64,000 nt of DNA, taken from contig JAGKWZ010000001.1 in NCBI GenBank assembly GCA_021151605.1, positions 1 through 64,000 on the forward strand. Direction: 5' to 3'. Every line of letters starts with the position of its first letter. Position 1 is the first letter of the stretch. This document shows positions 15,486 through 24,394 of this stretch, in pieces. Below the pieces are notes generated by a model. It ran no database searches. It had not been told where the DNA came from and saw only the letters and a list, made by a program, of their open reading frames with translations. Both the position numbers and the translations under genes were made by a program. This stretch comes from Verrucomicrobiaceae bacterium (GTDB taxonomy: Bacteria; Verrucomicrobiota; Verrucomicrobiia; Verrucomicrobiales; Verrucomicrobiaceae).

Positions 15486-17195
15486 CTAGCGTTTCGCCGT
15501 CCGTTTGGCGTGCTCGGCAAAGGCTTGTTTGGCCTCGGTGCTGCGACCGCTTTTTTTGAGCGCGTAGGCGAGATTTTTCCAGGCGTTTGGATGATTGGGG
15601 CGGAGACGAACCGTGTTTCGGTAGGCCTTGGCAGCCTCCGAAGGGTTCGCGTTTTTATCGAAAAGAAGCCCCTGATAATACCACGCTTCCGAGTAGCCAG
15701 GATTCAGCTTCAGGCTCTGGCTGATGGCGGTCTGAGCTGCGCTGTAGTCTTTCAGACGACCTTTGACATAAGCGCTCAGGTAATAGGCCTGGGCATAATT
15801 CGGCGCGAGCAGGGTGACGCGCTTCAGCGCATCTTCAGCACTGCCAAGATCGCCATCCCGCACGCGGCGACTGGCGAGGAGCAGCCATGCGAGGGCATCG
15901 TTTGGGCGTTGCTCAGTGGCGAGCTCAAGGGCCTCTCGATCCTCGGTGGTGTCAGGCATTGAGTTGGGGTTCTCCCGCATCTTGGCAAAGGCGAGTTGAT
16001 GCCAGTAGAGCCCTGTTTTCGGATCGAGAGCCACAGCTTTTCTCTGACAGTTCAATGCTTCGGGTGCGGCTCCTAAATACGAGGCCGTGAGACCCAGTAA
16101 TGCCCAGCACTCAGCACTGCGTGGGTATTTGCGGGTTAGATTGACGAATTGGCGCATGGCGGACTCGACGCGGCGCATCTGCAAAGTCTCGAACGCTCGC
16201 ACGAAATCCACATCTTTGGCGACCTCGCGCAATTTGGGAGCTCTGGGCAGATTGGCGAGCGGTTGAAGGGCGGCGCGAGTTTTGCGGATTTGGGCAGCCG
16301 CAGCATCGCATGGCAGAGCGAAGTTCATCCAGCTTTTCAGAGGAACCTGCATGCCGACGATGCCGATGACTTGGCCGAGGTCATTGATGACAGGTGAACC
16401 TACAGCACCAGGTGAGTCCTGGCCACGTACGTTTAGCCAACCGAGGCCTGTGAGGGCACCGTCCACTTCCGCCTTTGCATCGGCAAGCACGAGGCCGTGC
16501 TTTTCAGACATGGCGAGAACATGGCAGGGCTGCTGAGAACGAAAATCCGTCGCGGGGAGCAGCTCTAGAGGTTTCGTGTCCGTGAGTTCACCCTGAAGTA
16601 AGGTCACCCCGGTGACCAGATCAGCCATGTAGAATCCAGTGATCTTTTGGTGTGTGCCATCCGCTCCTGTGACCGTGACGTAATCGATTTTCTCGGCGAT
16701 CTCAGGGTGTAAGAGTCCGGTGTCTGTGAGGATGACACCGTCGGCGGAAACATAGCAGCCGACACCGTTTGCCAGTTGCGAGCCGAAAGCATCCCAAACG
16801 CGAATTCCGACGATGGAGGAGACGATTTTGACGCCTAGATTTCGCAAGCGAAGTTCGTCTGGGGTTAGTGGGCGGTCTGGTGTGCCGGTAGGAGGTTTTT
16901 CGCCAGGGAGATATGGAGAAATGGGAGGGAGGAGATCTGGGTTTGTCTCGTCTGACATAGGCAGCCCCTTGGATGCGCCTTGGAAGAGAAGCAGAGGGTT
17001 CTCGTAGTTGTTTACGTCCACCGGAAAACCTACATTTGTAGGCAGATCAGGCTCAGAGCCTGGAGGAGAGACTGGTTCCGTCAGCGGCGCTGGCACAACA
17101 AGTTTTGGAGGAGCTTCCTGCGCATGGATGAAGGCAGAAAAAAAACAAAAGGACAGCAGGCACAAGGAGCGCATCCCTTTTAATGTGTCTATCAT
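15486..17195 (-). CDS. Secreted trypsin-like (HtrA-fold) pseudoprotease with TPR tail
   Basis: A 569-residue protein. The start is at 17195 or at the ATG seven codons on (17174), either way giving a signal peptide (RSLCLLSFCFFSAFIHAQ). A Pro-rich linker leads to a chymotrypsin-like domain at about residues 130-310. The strand order fits HtrA, but the usual NHV histidine site reads ILTDTGLLHPE, and the serine site that is normally G-N-S-G-G-P reads GAVGSPVIND. The nucleophile and probably the histidine are therefore missing, and proteolysis is unlikely. Residues 345-569 are TPR helices (AECWALLGLTASYLGAAPEA, SEAWYYQGLLFDKNANPSEA). It may be an envelope scaffold or binding protein. It is divergent from the outer-membrane protein gene. 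Confidence 0.75.
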   Translation of the reverse strand: MIDTLKGMRSLCLLSFCFFSAFIHAQEAPPKLVVPAPLTEPVSPPGSEPDLPTNVGFPVDVNNYENPLLLFQGASKGLPMSDETNPDLLPPISPYLPGEKPPTGTPDRPLTPDELRLRNLGVKIVSSIVGIRVWDAFGSQLANGVGCYVSADGVILTDTGLLHPEIAEKIDYVTVTGADGTHQKITGFYMADLVTGVTLLQGELTDTKPLELLPATDFRSQQPCHVLAMSEKHGLVLADAKAEVDGALTGLGWLNVRGQDSPGAVGSPVINDLGQVIGIVGMQVPLKSWMNFALPCDAAAAQIRKTRAALQPLANLPRAPKLREVAKDVDFVRAFETLQMRRVESAMRQFVNLTRKYPRSAECWALLGLTASYLGAAPEALNCQRKAVALDPKTGLYWHQLAFAKMRENPNSMPDTTEDREALELATEQRPNDALAWLLLASRRVRDGDLGSAEDALKRVTLLAPNYAQAYYLSAYVKGRLKDYSAAQTAISQSLKLNPGYSEAWYYQGLLFDKNANPSEAAKAYRNTVRLRPNHPNAWKNLAYALKKSGRSTEAKQAFAEHAKRTAKR

Positions 17196-17294
17196 GTGAC
17201 ACTTCGCGGCTGCTTCCGTGTGACGAATTCTTCACATCGAAGGCATTTCGGCAGCACTATCTGCACGCTAAAAGCTGCAATATTATCGTTTTCC

Positions 17295-17969
17295 ATGCGC
17301 ACAACTTTACTTCTCTCTGCACTCCTCTCGGTATCGAGTGTCTTCGCGGCCGAACTGGGTCTAAAGTCACTCGGCGACGCAGCTGAGGGACAGAGTGCCA
17401 AGCGGAAGTATGGCCCTTACGTCGGCGTTTCTGTGGGTGAAACCATGAGCCAGAGTGGGTCTCTGCGAGGCGGTGGAACTCTTGAGGATCAGGATGGTGC
17501 CGCTATCTTCAGTATCGAAGTGGGCAAGTCTTGGAAGTGGAAGAAGCTCCCAATCATGACCTCTCTTGACGTCGAGGGCACCTTCATGTCCACCACCCTG
17601 ACTGGCAAGGCTGTCGAGGCCGATATGAACTCACTGTTCTTCAATTTGAACGGCACCATTGGCCTCGATCTTTATCGCTACCGCGCACGCATCGGTAAAT
17701 TTGCCGCTGGTTTCCGTCCCTACATTGGTGGTGGTTTCGGCGGTGGTCAGGTGTGGTTCCGCAACGCCAGCAGTACGGACCCGACGCAGACGCCTTTCAC
17801 CATTGATGAGTTCATCAACTCCTGGAACTGGTACGCAGGTGTCGAGTGGACCTGGAAAGACCAATACTCAATCTTTGCCGAGTATCGTGACTTCCACTTC
17901 GGCGACCTCGAAGACCTCCGTGGCTACAGTGCTGACGGCTACCTCGTAGGCTTCCGTTATCGCTATTGA
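17295..17969 (+). CDS. Outer-membrane beta-barrel protein
   Basis: A 224-residue protein. The ATG at 17295 gives a signal peptide (MRTTLLLSALLSVSSVFA). The mature chain has alternating hydrophobic/aromatic strands with Gly-rich turns (YGPYVGVSVGETMSQSGSLR, RPYIGGGFGGGQVWFR, WNWYAGVEWTWKDQ, YSIFAEYRDFHFG). It ends in VGFRYRY, an aromatic C-terminal strand of the kind used by the BAM complex. This is the OmpA/OmpW-type 8-strand barrel pattern with no periplasmic domain. A porin, adhesin or structural role cannot be separated. The next two genes follow at 34 and 2 bases on the same strand, so an envelope operon is likely. Confidence 0.8.
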   Translation: MRTTLLLSALLSVSSVFAAELGLKSLGDAAEGQSAKRKYGPYVGVSVGETMSQSGSLRGGGTLEDQDGAAIFSIEVGKSWKWKKLPIMTSLDVEGTFMSTTLTGKAVEADMNSLFFNLNGTIGLDLYRYRARIGKFAAGFRPYIGGGFGGGQVWFRNASSTDPTQTPFTIDEFINSWNWYAGVEWTWKDQYSIFAEYRDFHFGDLEDLRGYSADGYLVGFRYRY

Positions 17970-18003
17970 TTCCCCATACTCCCACCCTTCCTCCCTGACG
18001 CCC

Positions 18004-18486
18004 ATGCGCCCTGTTATCTCTCGTTTTGTTGTCGTTGCCGCCGCTGCTCTTGCTATCTCCTCCTGCAAGACGGTGACCACCGAGCGTGTCACTTTTCCAA
18101 ACACACCCGTCGCCTATCAGCTTGTGAGTGACATGGTGGACGAAGAGACCTTGGAGCACACTGTGAAATTCCGCAATGTGGGGACGAGCATTATCAGCTT
18201 TGACTATACGATTTCGGATGAGCCAGGTGTTCCTCACACAGATGCCGAAGGTCCAAACAGTGGTGTGATTGAGAATCTCTATCCAGGAGCTGAAACAAGC
18301 GTGAAGAATCCAATTCAGGACGAAAAAGGAGTTTACGTTGTCCTCGGCAAAGTGGTCCATGGCCGTAAAGCAGCGGATGAAATTACGCGTGCATTCAAGC
18401 CAAACGCCGCAAAAACGGCCGCCGCAGCCACCGCTGAAAGTGCCGTCGGTGCATTGCCCTTACTGGAGCCCGTTGCAGCGCCTTGA
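18004..18486 (+). CDS. Lipoprotein, YcfL/DUF1425-like
   Basis: A 160-residue protein. The N-terminus is a lipoprotein signal (VVVAAAALAISSC) with Cys at about residue 21 as the acylated residue. After the lipobox the mature chain has a beta-rich domain (VAYQLVSDMVDEETLEHTVK, FRNVGTSIISFDYTI) like the DUF1425/YcfL immunoglobulin-like domain, in which E. coli YcfL works near LpoB in cell-wall synthesis. The C-terminus is Ala-rich (AAKTAAAATAESAVGA) and probably flexible. The family assignment rests on fold pattern and size. It sits between an outer-membrane barrel gene and a TPR gene. Confidence 0.7.
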   Translation: MRPVISRFVVVAAAALAISSCKTVTTERVTFPNTPVAYQLVSDMVDEETLEHTVKFRNVGTSIISFDYTISDEPGVPHTDAEGPNSGVIENLYPGAETSVKNPIQDEKGVYVVLGKVVHGRKAADEITRAFKPNAAKTAAAATAESAVGALPLLEPVAAP

Positions 18487-18488
18487 TT

Positions 18489-19436
18489 ATGCGGTGTCTC
18501 TTCAAGTCATTCTTTGCGCACAGCCCCGGGCATCTGGGGCTGTTTGTTTTACTGCTGGCTGCGTCGGCAGTCACGGCTGCGGAAGATGAGAATGCTATCA
18601 GGCTTTATCAACGTGGCATGAAGCTCATCTCCGAGGGAGAGCCTGAAGAAGCGCTTGAACGATTCAACACCGTTGCCTCGAAGTATCGTCGAAGTGAGAC
18701 ATGTGGTCTGGCGCTTTGGGAAATTTACCGTATTCAGGAACATTTAGGGCAAGACTTAGCTGCCTTCGAAGCCCTTAATCGTCTCGTTACGGAACAGCCA
18801 GGACACTTTTCCAAGGCTCATGAAGGACAACTCCGTTTGGCATTGCGGCTAATAGGTCGTGGAAAGGAAGAGTGTCGAACACTGGAATCCGCACGCCCGT
18901 CTCAACAGGTGGACCCCGAGGTGTTAGCGGAGATGCTACGTGTGACCATCAAAAACGGTCCACAAAGTGAGACCGGCATTCAGGCTCATTACTATCTCGC
19001 GCTTACCCTGGAGAAGGCAGGAAAGAAGAAGGAAGCCATTGCCATGCACGAAGATTTCGCTGAAAACTTCCCCAAGCATGAACTGGCAGATGACGCCGCC
19101 TACCAGTGTGCCTACATCGCCTATAAAGACTGGAAGACCATGCGTGGGGACAGCCCACACCAGCGCGAGGCCGCCGCTGTCATGCTCGCCTGGTTCATCG
19201 CCCGTTTTCCTGAAAGCGATAAGGGAGCCCAAGCCCGCTCGTGTCTCGGAGAGGTACGTTTGGCGGAGCGCCACGAGTTGATGAGCATCGCTCGATATTA
19301 CGAAGGCCGTGGCAACATGAAGGCGGCAGATGTTTATTACCAACAGTTGGCAGCCAAATTCCCTGATGTGAATGTAGCCAAAAAGACGCTACCAAGCAGC
19401 GTGGAATCCCAGCAGCAGATCGGTCCAGTGCGCTAA
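18489..19436 (+). CDS. Secreted TPR protein (BamD/YbgF-like)
   Basis: I chose the ATG at 18489, two bases after the lipoprotein stop; the in-frame TTG at 18483 overlaps that stop and is less likely. The roughly 315-residue product has a signal peptide (LGLFVLLLAASAVTA) followed by TPR-type helix pairs (AIRLYQRGMKLISEGEPEEA, GIQAHYYLALTLEKAGKKKE, EAIAMHEDFAENFPKHELAD, YYEGRGNMKAADVYYQQLAA). The spacing of the LAxxFP-type motifs resembles BamD and CpoB/YbgF, which organise outer-membrane assembly or Tol-Pal activity. With the barrel and lipoprotein genes upstream, an envelope assembly job is plausible. Confidence 0.75.
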   Translation: MRCLFKSFFAHSPGHLGLFVLLLAASAVTAAEDENAIRLYQRGMKLISEGEPEEALERFNTVASKYRRSETCGLALWEIYRIQEHLGQDLAAFEALNRLVTEQPGHFSKAHEGQLRLALRLIGRGKEECRTLESARPSQQVDPEVLAEMLRVTIKNGPQSETGIQAHYYLALTLEKAGKKKEAIAMHEDFAENFPKHELADDAAYQCAYIAYKDWKTMRGDSPHQREAAAVMLAWFIARFPESDKGAQARSCLGEVRLAERHELMSIARYYEGRGNMKAADVYYQQLAAKFPDVNVAKKTLPSSVESQQQIGPVR

Positions 19437-19698
19437 AAACAGCAGGTTTAATGAAAAAAGGTTCGGGCTTTTGTGTCAGCAATGAGGCAAGATGTGCCAG
19501 AACTGTTGCCATCCGTCTCCATATTTGTCCTGGATTGAAAAGAAGGTGACAAAATTGTTTCATCGACTCATTGGCTCAGAATCTTGCGTGATGGATACAT
19601 GGCGTGAACTCGGACGGACAACTCTCCAATCAGAACCCACATCGTTCTCCTGGTCCTATCTGGCCAACAACTCCGCCCCCCAATCACACCCACAAACC
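19437..19698. other. 262-base intergenic region
   Basis: No ORF with a plausible start is seen. A reading frame does extend the next gene upstream to 19492, but it lacks a signal peptide there and the true signal begins at 19699. AT-rich stretches near 19550-19565 (AAAATTGTTTCATC) could be part of a promoter for the large secreted protein. No terminator hairpin stands out after the TPR gene. Confidence 0.4.
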
Positions 19699-22551
19699 AT
19701 GAAGAAATATCTCTTATCAGCACTGCTCCTCCTGTTCACCATGGGGGCGGGAACTCAGGCAGCTACTCTGAATTCCTCAAATGTCGGAAATGGACTGACG
19801 CTTTCTGGTGGGACAACGCCCCTGGCCAGTGGCACTGTTCGCTTTGGCTTTTTCCCGTCCGGTTTTGATTTCGCTTCGAATGCAGCCAATTTCACGGCCC
19901 TGGATGCGGCCTTCATTGAAGTGGTGAGTTATAGTGGGGTAATTAACACCTTTTCAACCGATGGGTTCTTCGCTCTCAATCTGAGTTACTCCACTTCGGC
20001 CACTTTTGAAGGTCGGCCTTTTGATTCCACTGCTGGTGCCACCGCAGATACCAGTTCAACCGATATTGTGGGTGAGAAGGTCTATGTCTGGGTTCTCAAT
20101 AACACGACCGCTTCTGAGGCGAACCAGCAGGCGATTTTCTCATCGGACATTCGCTGGATAGATGCGGACACCGTGCCTGATAATTCGACGAGCATGGATA
20201 TCGACTCCAGCATTCCGGGCATCACCGCCCACATTGGGCAGCTCGCAGCAGGAAGGGATATCGGAGCCGGTGCTAACTCTCATGTTCTCCAGCTCGCCGG
20301 GGTGATCGCTCCCTCCAATGTCATAGCGTCACGTGTCCCAGCGACATCGGATATCTACGTCGGCACTTCTGTGACCTTTAGCTACACAGCAGATGGAGAC
20401 GCTCCATTCACTCAAAAATGGTTCAAGACCGGCAGCACGACGGTTCTTGGCACGGGAGCCACCTTTGCGATTCCCGCCGCGCAGACCGCCGCCAGCGGTA
20501 GTTACTATGTGGAAGTCTCCAACTCGAGCGGCTCGGTGAACTCCAACACAGTCAGCCTGAGTGTACTGAGCCCAATTGCAGCAGTCACAGATCATCCCGA
20601 CACACAGGCTGTGAAAGTTGGCAGCAATGTGACGTTCTCCGTAACCGCTACAGGTGCTGGTCCTTTGGCCTATCGCTGGCTAAAGGGAACTGTGGCAATC
20701 GCAGGTGGTACTCAGTCCACGCTCAATCTCTATGGAGTCTCCCTTACCGACTCTGGGCTTTACCGCTGTGAGGTTAGTAATGTGGTAGCTGGCAAGGCAA
20801 ACAAAGTGTTGAGCAATCAGGCACTTCTCACCGTTGTTCAGGACAATGTGCCTGCCGCGCGTGTCGTCACGAGGGAAAATGCTCAGGGCTCGGTCACTCT
20901 AGCTGTCAACTATGCCGAGACAGGAGTGCTTTCTGCGAACAAAGCCACACTACAATGGAAGAAAGATGACGTCATCATCCCTGGGGCCACTACCAAAACG
21001 CTGAGGATCACCCCGCTGGCCACTTCACCGGCTCCCGTGCTTTACACTTGTGAGGTCAAGGCTGTCGGCGTCGCCAACCCGGTCGTCGGTGCTTCTACTC
21101 AGTTGATTGTTGTGAATCAGGCTCCGCTGATCACCAACCCGTTGGCTTTGAACATGCCAGACGGTAAAGTCGGTGAACCCTACAGTTTTCAAGTGCCAGT
21201 CGATAGCGCGCTCACGCGGACGCCAGCCACTTTTACAGCCGTCGGACTTCCGGCAGGTCTGGTGATTGACAAAGGTACTGGCCTCATCAGCGGTCGACCT
21301 CAGACGGCGACAGCCGCAGGAAAAACGGCCAAGATCACCATTACTGTAGCGAACGGCGTGCTTCCAAATGCGATGGCAACGGATGAGATTTTCATTTCTG
21401 GCATTGCCAGCAATCTTGTCGGTACATGGTCTGGACCGGTCACGCGAGGCACGCTCAGCCAGGACCTTGGAGGTCGTTTCGACATGACCATCGCTGCTAC
21501 GGGAGGTGTGTCTGGAAAGATCACCCTTGGCACAGCAGTCCACAGCTTCGCCGGGGGTTTTACCTTTGATTCAATCAACAATGTCCACACGGTCAACTTC
21601 ACCGTGCGCCGTGCCATCAACCAGCCGCCGCTCCAGGTAAGTTTATCTCTCGCTGGAAACGTGCTGACGGACGGTGAAATTAGCGATGGCACGGACACGG
21701 TGACCTTCGAGGGTTGGCGCAGCATTTGGCTGGCTTCTCCGGCCGCAGCAAACGCGGTCGGCTATGTCGCCCGTTACCATATGCTTCTAGAACTGTCCGA
21801 TGTAGATGACATCGGTGACCTCGGCATTCCGCAGGGCAAAAGCTTTGCAAATTTCAGCGTAGCCAAAGACGGCAAATTTACTTTTGCTGGCAAGCTCTCC
21901 GATGGTGAGGCCATTACCTTCGCCACCTACATGGGCCCGACTGGTCAGGCTTTCCTCTTCCAGACACTGTATAAAACCACGACGAAAGGCTCCCTGCTGG
22001 TCGATAAGATCGTCATCGATTCCAAAGGCAATGCCGATGTAACTGACAACACCCTTTCAGGTGATGCCACTTGGAACCGTCCGCCCAACAGCGTCAGCAA
22101 CTCTCTTTATGCATCTGGCTTTGGCCCGGTGGACCTAGACATTGCCGGCGGTGCATATGTGCCTCCTGTCAGCACGCTTGCCAGTCCGAAAGTCCTGCTA
22201 AACCTCACACCAGGCACCAACAATGCTTCTCTCGCCGTCACCGACGCCAAGCTTGAAGATCCAGAAACGGATGCGGACGACATCGTTGAGACTGTTTCCA
22301 TCGCTGCTGCCAGCAAGATCACGGTCGGCAACACCAAGGCGCTTGGCATTACCATGACTGCGGTGCCAGCCACGGGAGCCATCTCAGGCAACATCAAACC
22401 AGGCACAAAGGTGGAGAGGCTCGAAGGCTTGGTTGTTCCGGTGGATGGTAAATTGCTCGGCGTTGGATTCTTCCTCAGAGACGACAGCTCTGTTCAGCCC
22501 GTCCGCAGGCTCTCAGGTTCCTTCACGCTCGGCGCGCCCATTGTGCCATGA
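19699..22551 (+). CDS. Large secreted protein with Ig-like domains
   Basis: A 950-residue protein starting at the ATG at 19699, where the signal peptide is obvious (MKKYLLSALLLLFTMGAGTQ). Residues 22-200 are a domain shared with the PEP-CTERM protein at 26797 (NGLTLSGGTTPLASG, FIEVVSYSGVI, VYVWVLNNT, GRDIGAGANSH). Three Ig-like domains follow, about 207-293, 294-380 and 385-470, with W and YxCxV-type patterns (AYRWLKGTVAIAGG, GLYRCEVSN, ATLQWKKDDVIIPGA). A putative cadherin-like or He_PIG domain at about 475-565 has GLPAGLVIDKGTGLISG, then a beta-rich C-terminal part of unknown type (LVGTWSGPVTRG). There is no PEP-CTERM tail or membrane anchor, so it is probably released or held by other means. 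A terminator hairpin follows at 22582. Confidence 0.8.
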   Translation: MKKYLLSALLLLFTMGAGTQAATLNSSNVGNGLTLSGGTTPLASGTVRFGFFPSGFDFASNAANFTALDAAFIEVVSYSGVINTFSTDGFFALNLSYSTSATFEGRPFDSTAGATADTSSTDIVGEKVYVWVLNNTTASEANQQAIFSSDIRWIDADTVPDNSTSMDIDSSIPGITAHIGQLAAGRDIGAGANSHVLQLAGVIAPSNVIASRVPATSDIYVGTSVTFSYTADGDAPFTQKWFKTGSTTVLGTGATFAIPAAQTAASGSYYVEVSNSSGSVNSNTVSLSVLSPIAAVTDHPDTQAVKVGSNVTFSVTATGAGPLAYRWLKGTVAIAGGTQSTLNLYGVSLTDSGLYRCEVSNVVAGKANKVLSNQALLTVVQDNVPAARVVTRENAQGSVTLAVNYAETGVLSANKATLQWKKDDVIIPGATTKTLRITPLATSPAPVLYTCEVKAVGVANPVVGASTQLIVVNQAPLITNPLALNMPDGKVGEPYSFQVPVDSALTRTPATFTAVGLPAGLVIDKGTGLISGRPQTATAAGKTAKITITVANGVLPNAMATDEIFISGIASNLVGTWSGPVTRGTLSQDLGGRFDMTIAATGGVSGKITLGTAVHSFAGGFTFDSINNVHTVNFTVRRAINQPPLQVSLSLAGNVLTDGEISDGTDTVTFEGWRSIWLASPAAANAVGYVARYHMLLELSDVDDIGDLGIPQGKSFANFSVAKDGKFTFAGKLSDGEAITFATYMGPTGQAFLFQTLYKTTTKGSLLVDKIVIDSKGNADVTDNTLSGDATWNRPPNSVSNSLYASGFGPVDLDIAGGAYVPPVSTLASPKVLLNLTPGTNNASLAVTDAKLEDPETDADDIVETVSIAAASKITVGNTKALGITMTAVPATGAISGNIKPGTKVERLEGLVVPVDGKLLGVGFFLRDDSSVQPVRRLSGSFTLGAPIVP

Positions 22552-22581
22552 TGTGAATCACGCGATTTGATACACTTTCGG

Positions 22582-22605
22582 GAGCGCCGGAAACGGCGCT
22601 CTTTT
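22582..22605. terminator. Rho-independent terminator with GAAA tetraloop
   Basis: GAGCGCCG (22582-22589) pairs with CGGCGCTC (22594-22601) around a GAAA tetraloop, followed by TTTT. It lies between the end of the Ig-like protein gene and the convergent 565-residue gene, and it most clearly ends transcription on the plus strand. Confidence 0.85.
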
Positions 22606-22610
22606 CTGTT

Positions 22611-24308
22611 TCACAATGCCATGTCAAGAAAGCGCTGTTCCTCGGGAAGAAGCAGGCTGCGCTGAAGCTTTTCAGCGAGTTGGAAGCCAGAAGCCACCTG
22701 ACCATCCGCAGCCAGCATTCCGGCCAACACGGCTTTCTGGCCGTGGGTGAGATATGTCTCTCGGGTTTTGACTTCAATCAGCAGGTCTTTAAGCCTCAGC
22801 GCGTCCTGCATACGGTAAGCGGCGAGTGCTTGAATGAGCCGGATCTGAGCTTCAACCTCAGGCATTCCCCCTTTTTCAGGGGGGATAAACTCAAGATTCA
22901 TACCCTGCAGTCTCTCCAGATAACGGAGGCGGAGCCGATAAGCTTGGCTTTCCGGCCTGAGTTTGCAGAGACTCCGCATGTAGCCGACGAGGCGGTCCGT
23001 CATTCCTTGGGTGGCTGCCAACTCTGCCGCTCGTTCAATGAAGACCAGTGGACGGCTCTGGTTTGATTGCGCGAGCTTGTCGTAGGCATCAAGCGCCAGA
23101 TCGTTCAGATTCAGTTTCTCTGCCAGCTTGCCTGCTGCCAGCAAAGTTCGCTGATTGCCGGTCGATTCAAGTTCAAGGCAGGTTTTTAGATGGTTTTCTA
23201 CCGCAGTGCCCCCGGGGTCTTCATGACTGGCGACTTCGGCTAGCCAGAGCTGCACACGGCCGGTAGACACGGGCGGCAGATAGACAGCCTCCGTCAGCAG
23301 CAGTCGCAATTCCTGCCAATGGCCTGAGAAGATAAGGGACTGAGCAAAAGCAGTGAAAAGGGCCGCGTCGGTAAATAAGGTGTCTTTCGTCAGCAAAGTG
23401 CGAATGACGTCACTTTCACCCTCTAGGGCCAGCCATTCCACAAAGACCCTTAGGTCGTCACGGGAACCGCTCCGACATAGGTCCACCAGACCAGCCAGTG
23501 TCTTGCGGCGCGAGTCCGGGGAAGCACGCATCAGCCCTGAGTAGGCTGCCAACCGCTCATGTAAAGACTCGGCAGGGTGATTTTCGGCGAGTTTCACTAG
23601 GATCCTCGCTTCGGTGGTGGAAAGCGTCTTCATACTTGCGAGGTAAGCGATTGCATGGAGCGACTCCGCAGTCTCTCCCCGGGCTAGTTCCCACAGCCTG
23701 TGTACGGCGGAGCCCTGCATCTCCGTCATGCCGGAAGTTTGGATGCGAATTAGCTTTTCGACCTCTGACTCCGCCCACACGGGCGGAGGGAAACCTTGGG
23801 ATTCAGCCAGTGCCACGGCGAGTCTCCGCCCCTCCTTGCTCGACTTCATCTCCGCCGGTAAAAGGTCGAAGGCATTGGCGGCAGCGAGGAGATTTCCGCT
23901 GTGGTAGGTCGTCCAGGCCAGACTGAGGCTGTCGCCGTTCTGCCAGTGGCCCAATTCTTTTAAGCGGAGCAGAGTGGATCTGAGCAGCACAGGATCTACC
24001 TGGGCTTTATCCAGAAAGGCAGCGAGTGCCCGGAGGAAATTTACATCATCCGGCGGCAAACCGCGTGAGGCCGTTTTCAGGCATTCGGAAGCTTCTTTCC
24101 AGGCGCCTACTCCGATATGGTTGTACACTTGTTCGAGGGCGACCAATGCACGTCTGTGCTCCATCTCCTGCCAGAGGGGCCAACCGACCCAACGGACCAG
24201 AGCGCCTCCGATGAAGATGACCAAGGCGGCTTTTGTCACACGTCCAAAGCGGGCGTGGTGTCTGGGAGGCACCGACTCAGGAGTCGGCCTGGAAGTGCTC
24301 TTGGCCAT
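22611..24308 (-). CDS. Inner-membrane-anchored TPR-like protein
   Basis: A 565-residue protein with one N-terminal membrane helix (KAALVIFIGGALVRWVGWPL, about residues 25-45) and a long helical-repeat domain, probably TPR-like or alpha-solenoid. Recognisable helix pairs include ALVALEQVYNHIGVGAWKEA, LAWTTYHSGNLLAAANAFDL, RTLLAAGKLAEKLNLNDLAL and RPLVFIERAAELAATQGMTD. Lys/Arg before the membrane helix places the solenoid outside the cytoplasm. I do not know the family. The gene lies 86 bases after the gene at 24395-25492 on the same strand, likely one operon of two envelope proteins. Confidence 0.65.
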   Translation of the reverse strand: MAKSTSRPTPESVPPRHHARFGRVTKAALVIFIGGALVRWVGWPLWQEMEHRRALVALEQVYNHIGVGAWKEASECLKTASRGLPPDDVNFLRALAAFLDKAQVDPVLLRSTLLRLKELGHWQNGDSLSLAWTTYHSGNLLAAANAFDLLPAEMKSSKEGRRLAVALAESQGFPPPVWAESEVEKLIRIQTSGMTEMQGSAVHRLWELARGETAESLHAIAYLASMKTLSTTEARILVKLAENHPAESLHERLAAYSGLMRASPDSRRKTLAGLVDLCRSGSRDDLRVFVEWLALEGESDVIRTLLTKDTLFTDAALFTAFAQSLIFSGHWQELRLLLTEAVYLPPVSTGRVQLWLAEVASHEDPGGTAVENHLKTCLELESTGNQRTLLAAGKLAEKLNLNDLALDAYDKLAQSNQSRPLVFIERAAELAATQGMTDRLVGYMRSLCKLRPESQAYRLRLRYLERLQGMNLEFIPPEKGGMPEVEAQIRLIQALAAYRMQDALRLKDLLIEVKTRETYLTHGQKAVLAGMLAADGQVASGFQLAEKLQRSLLLPEEQRFLDMAL

Positions 24309-24394
24309 GGATCAATTGGGCGGAGAGTTGGCCCTGTTTTCCATACGCCGCGTCTTTGGCTCTGCAACCCGCGAAGAGACCCTGTTAAGAAGGC

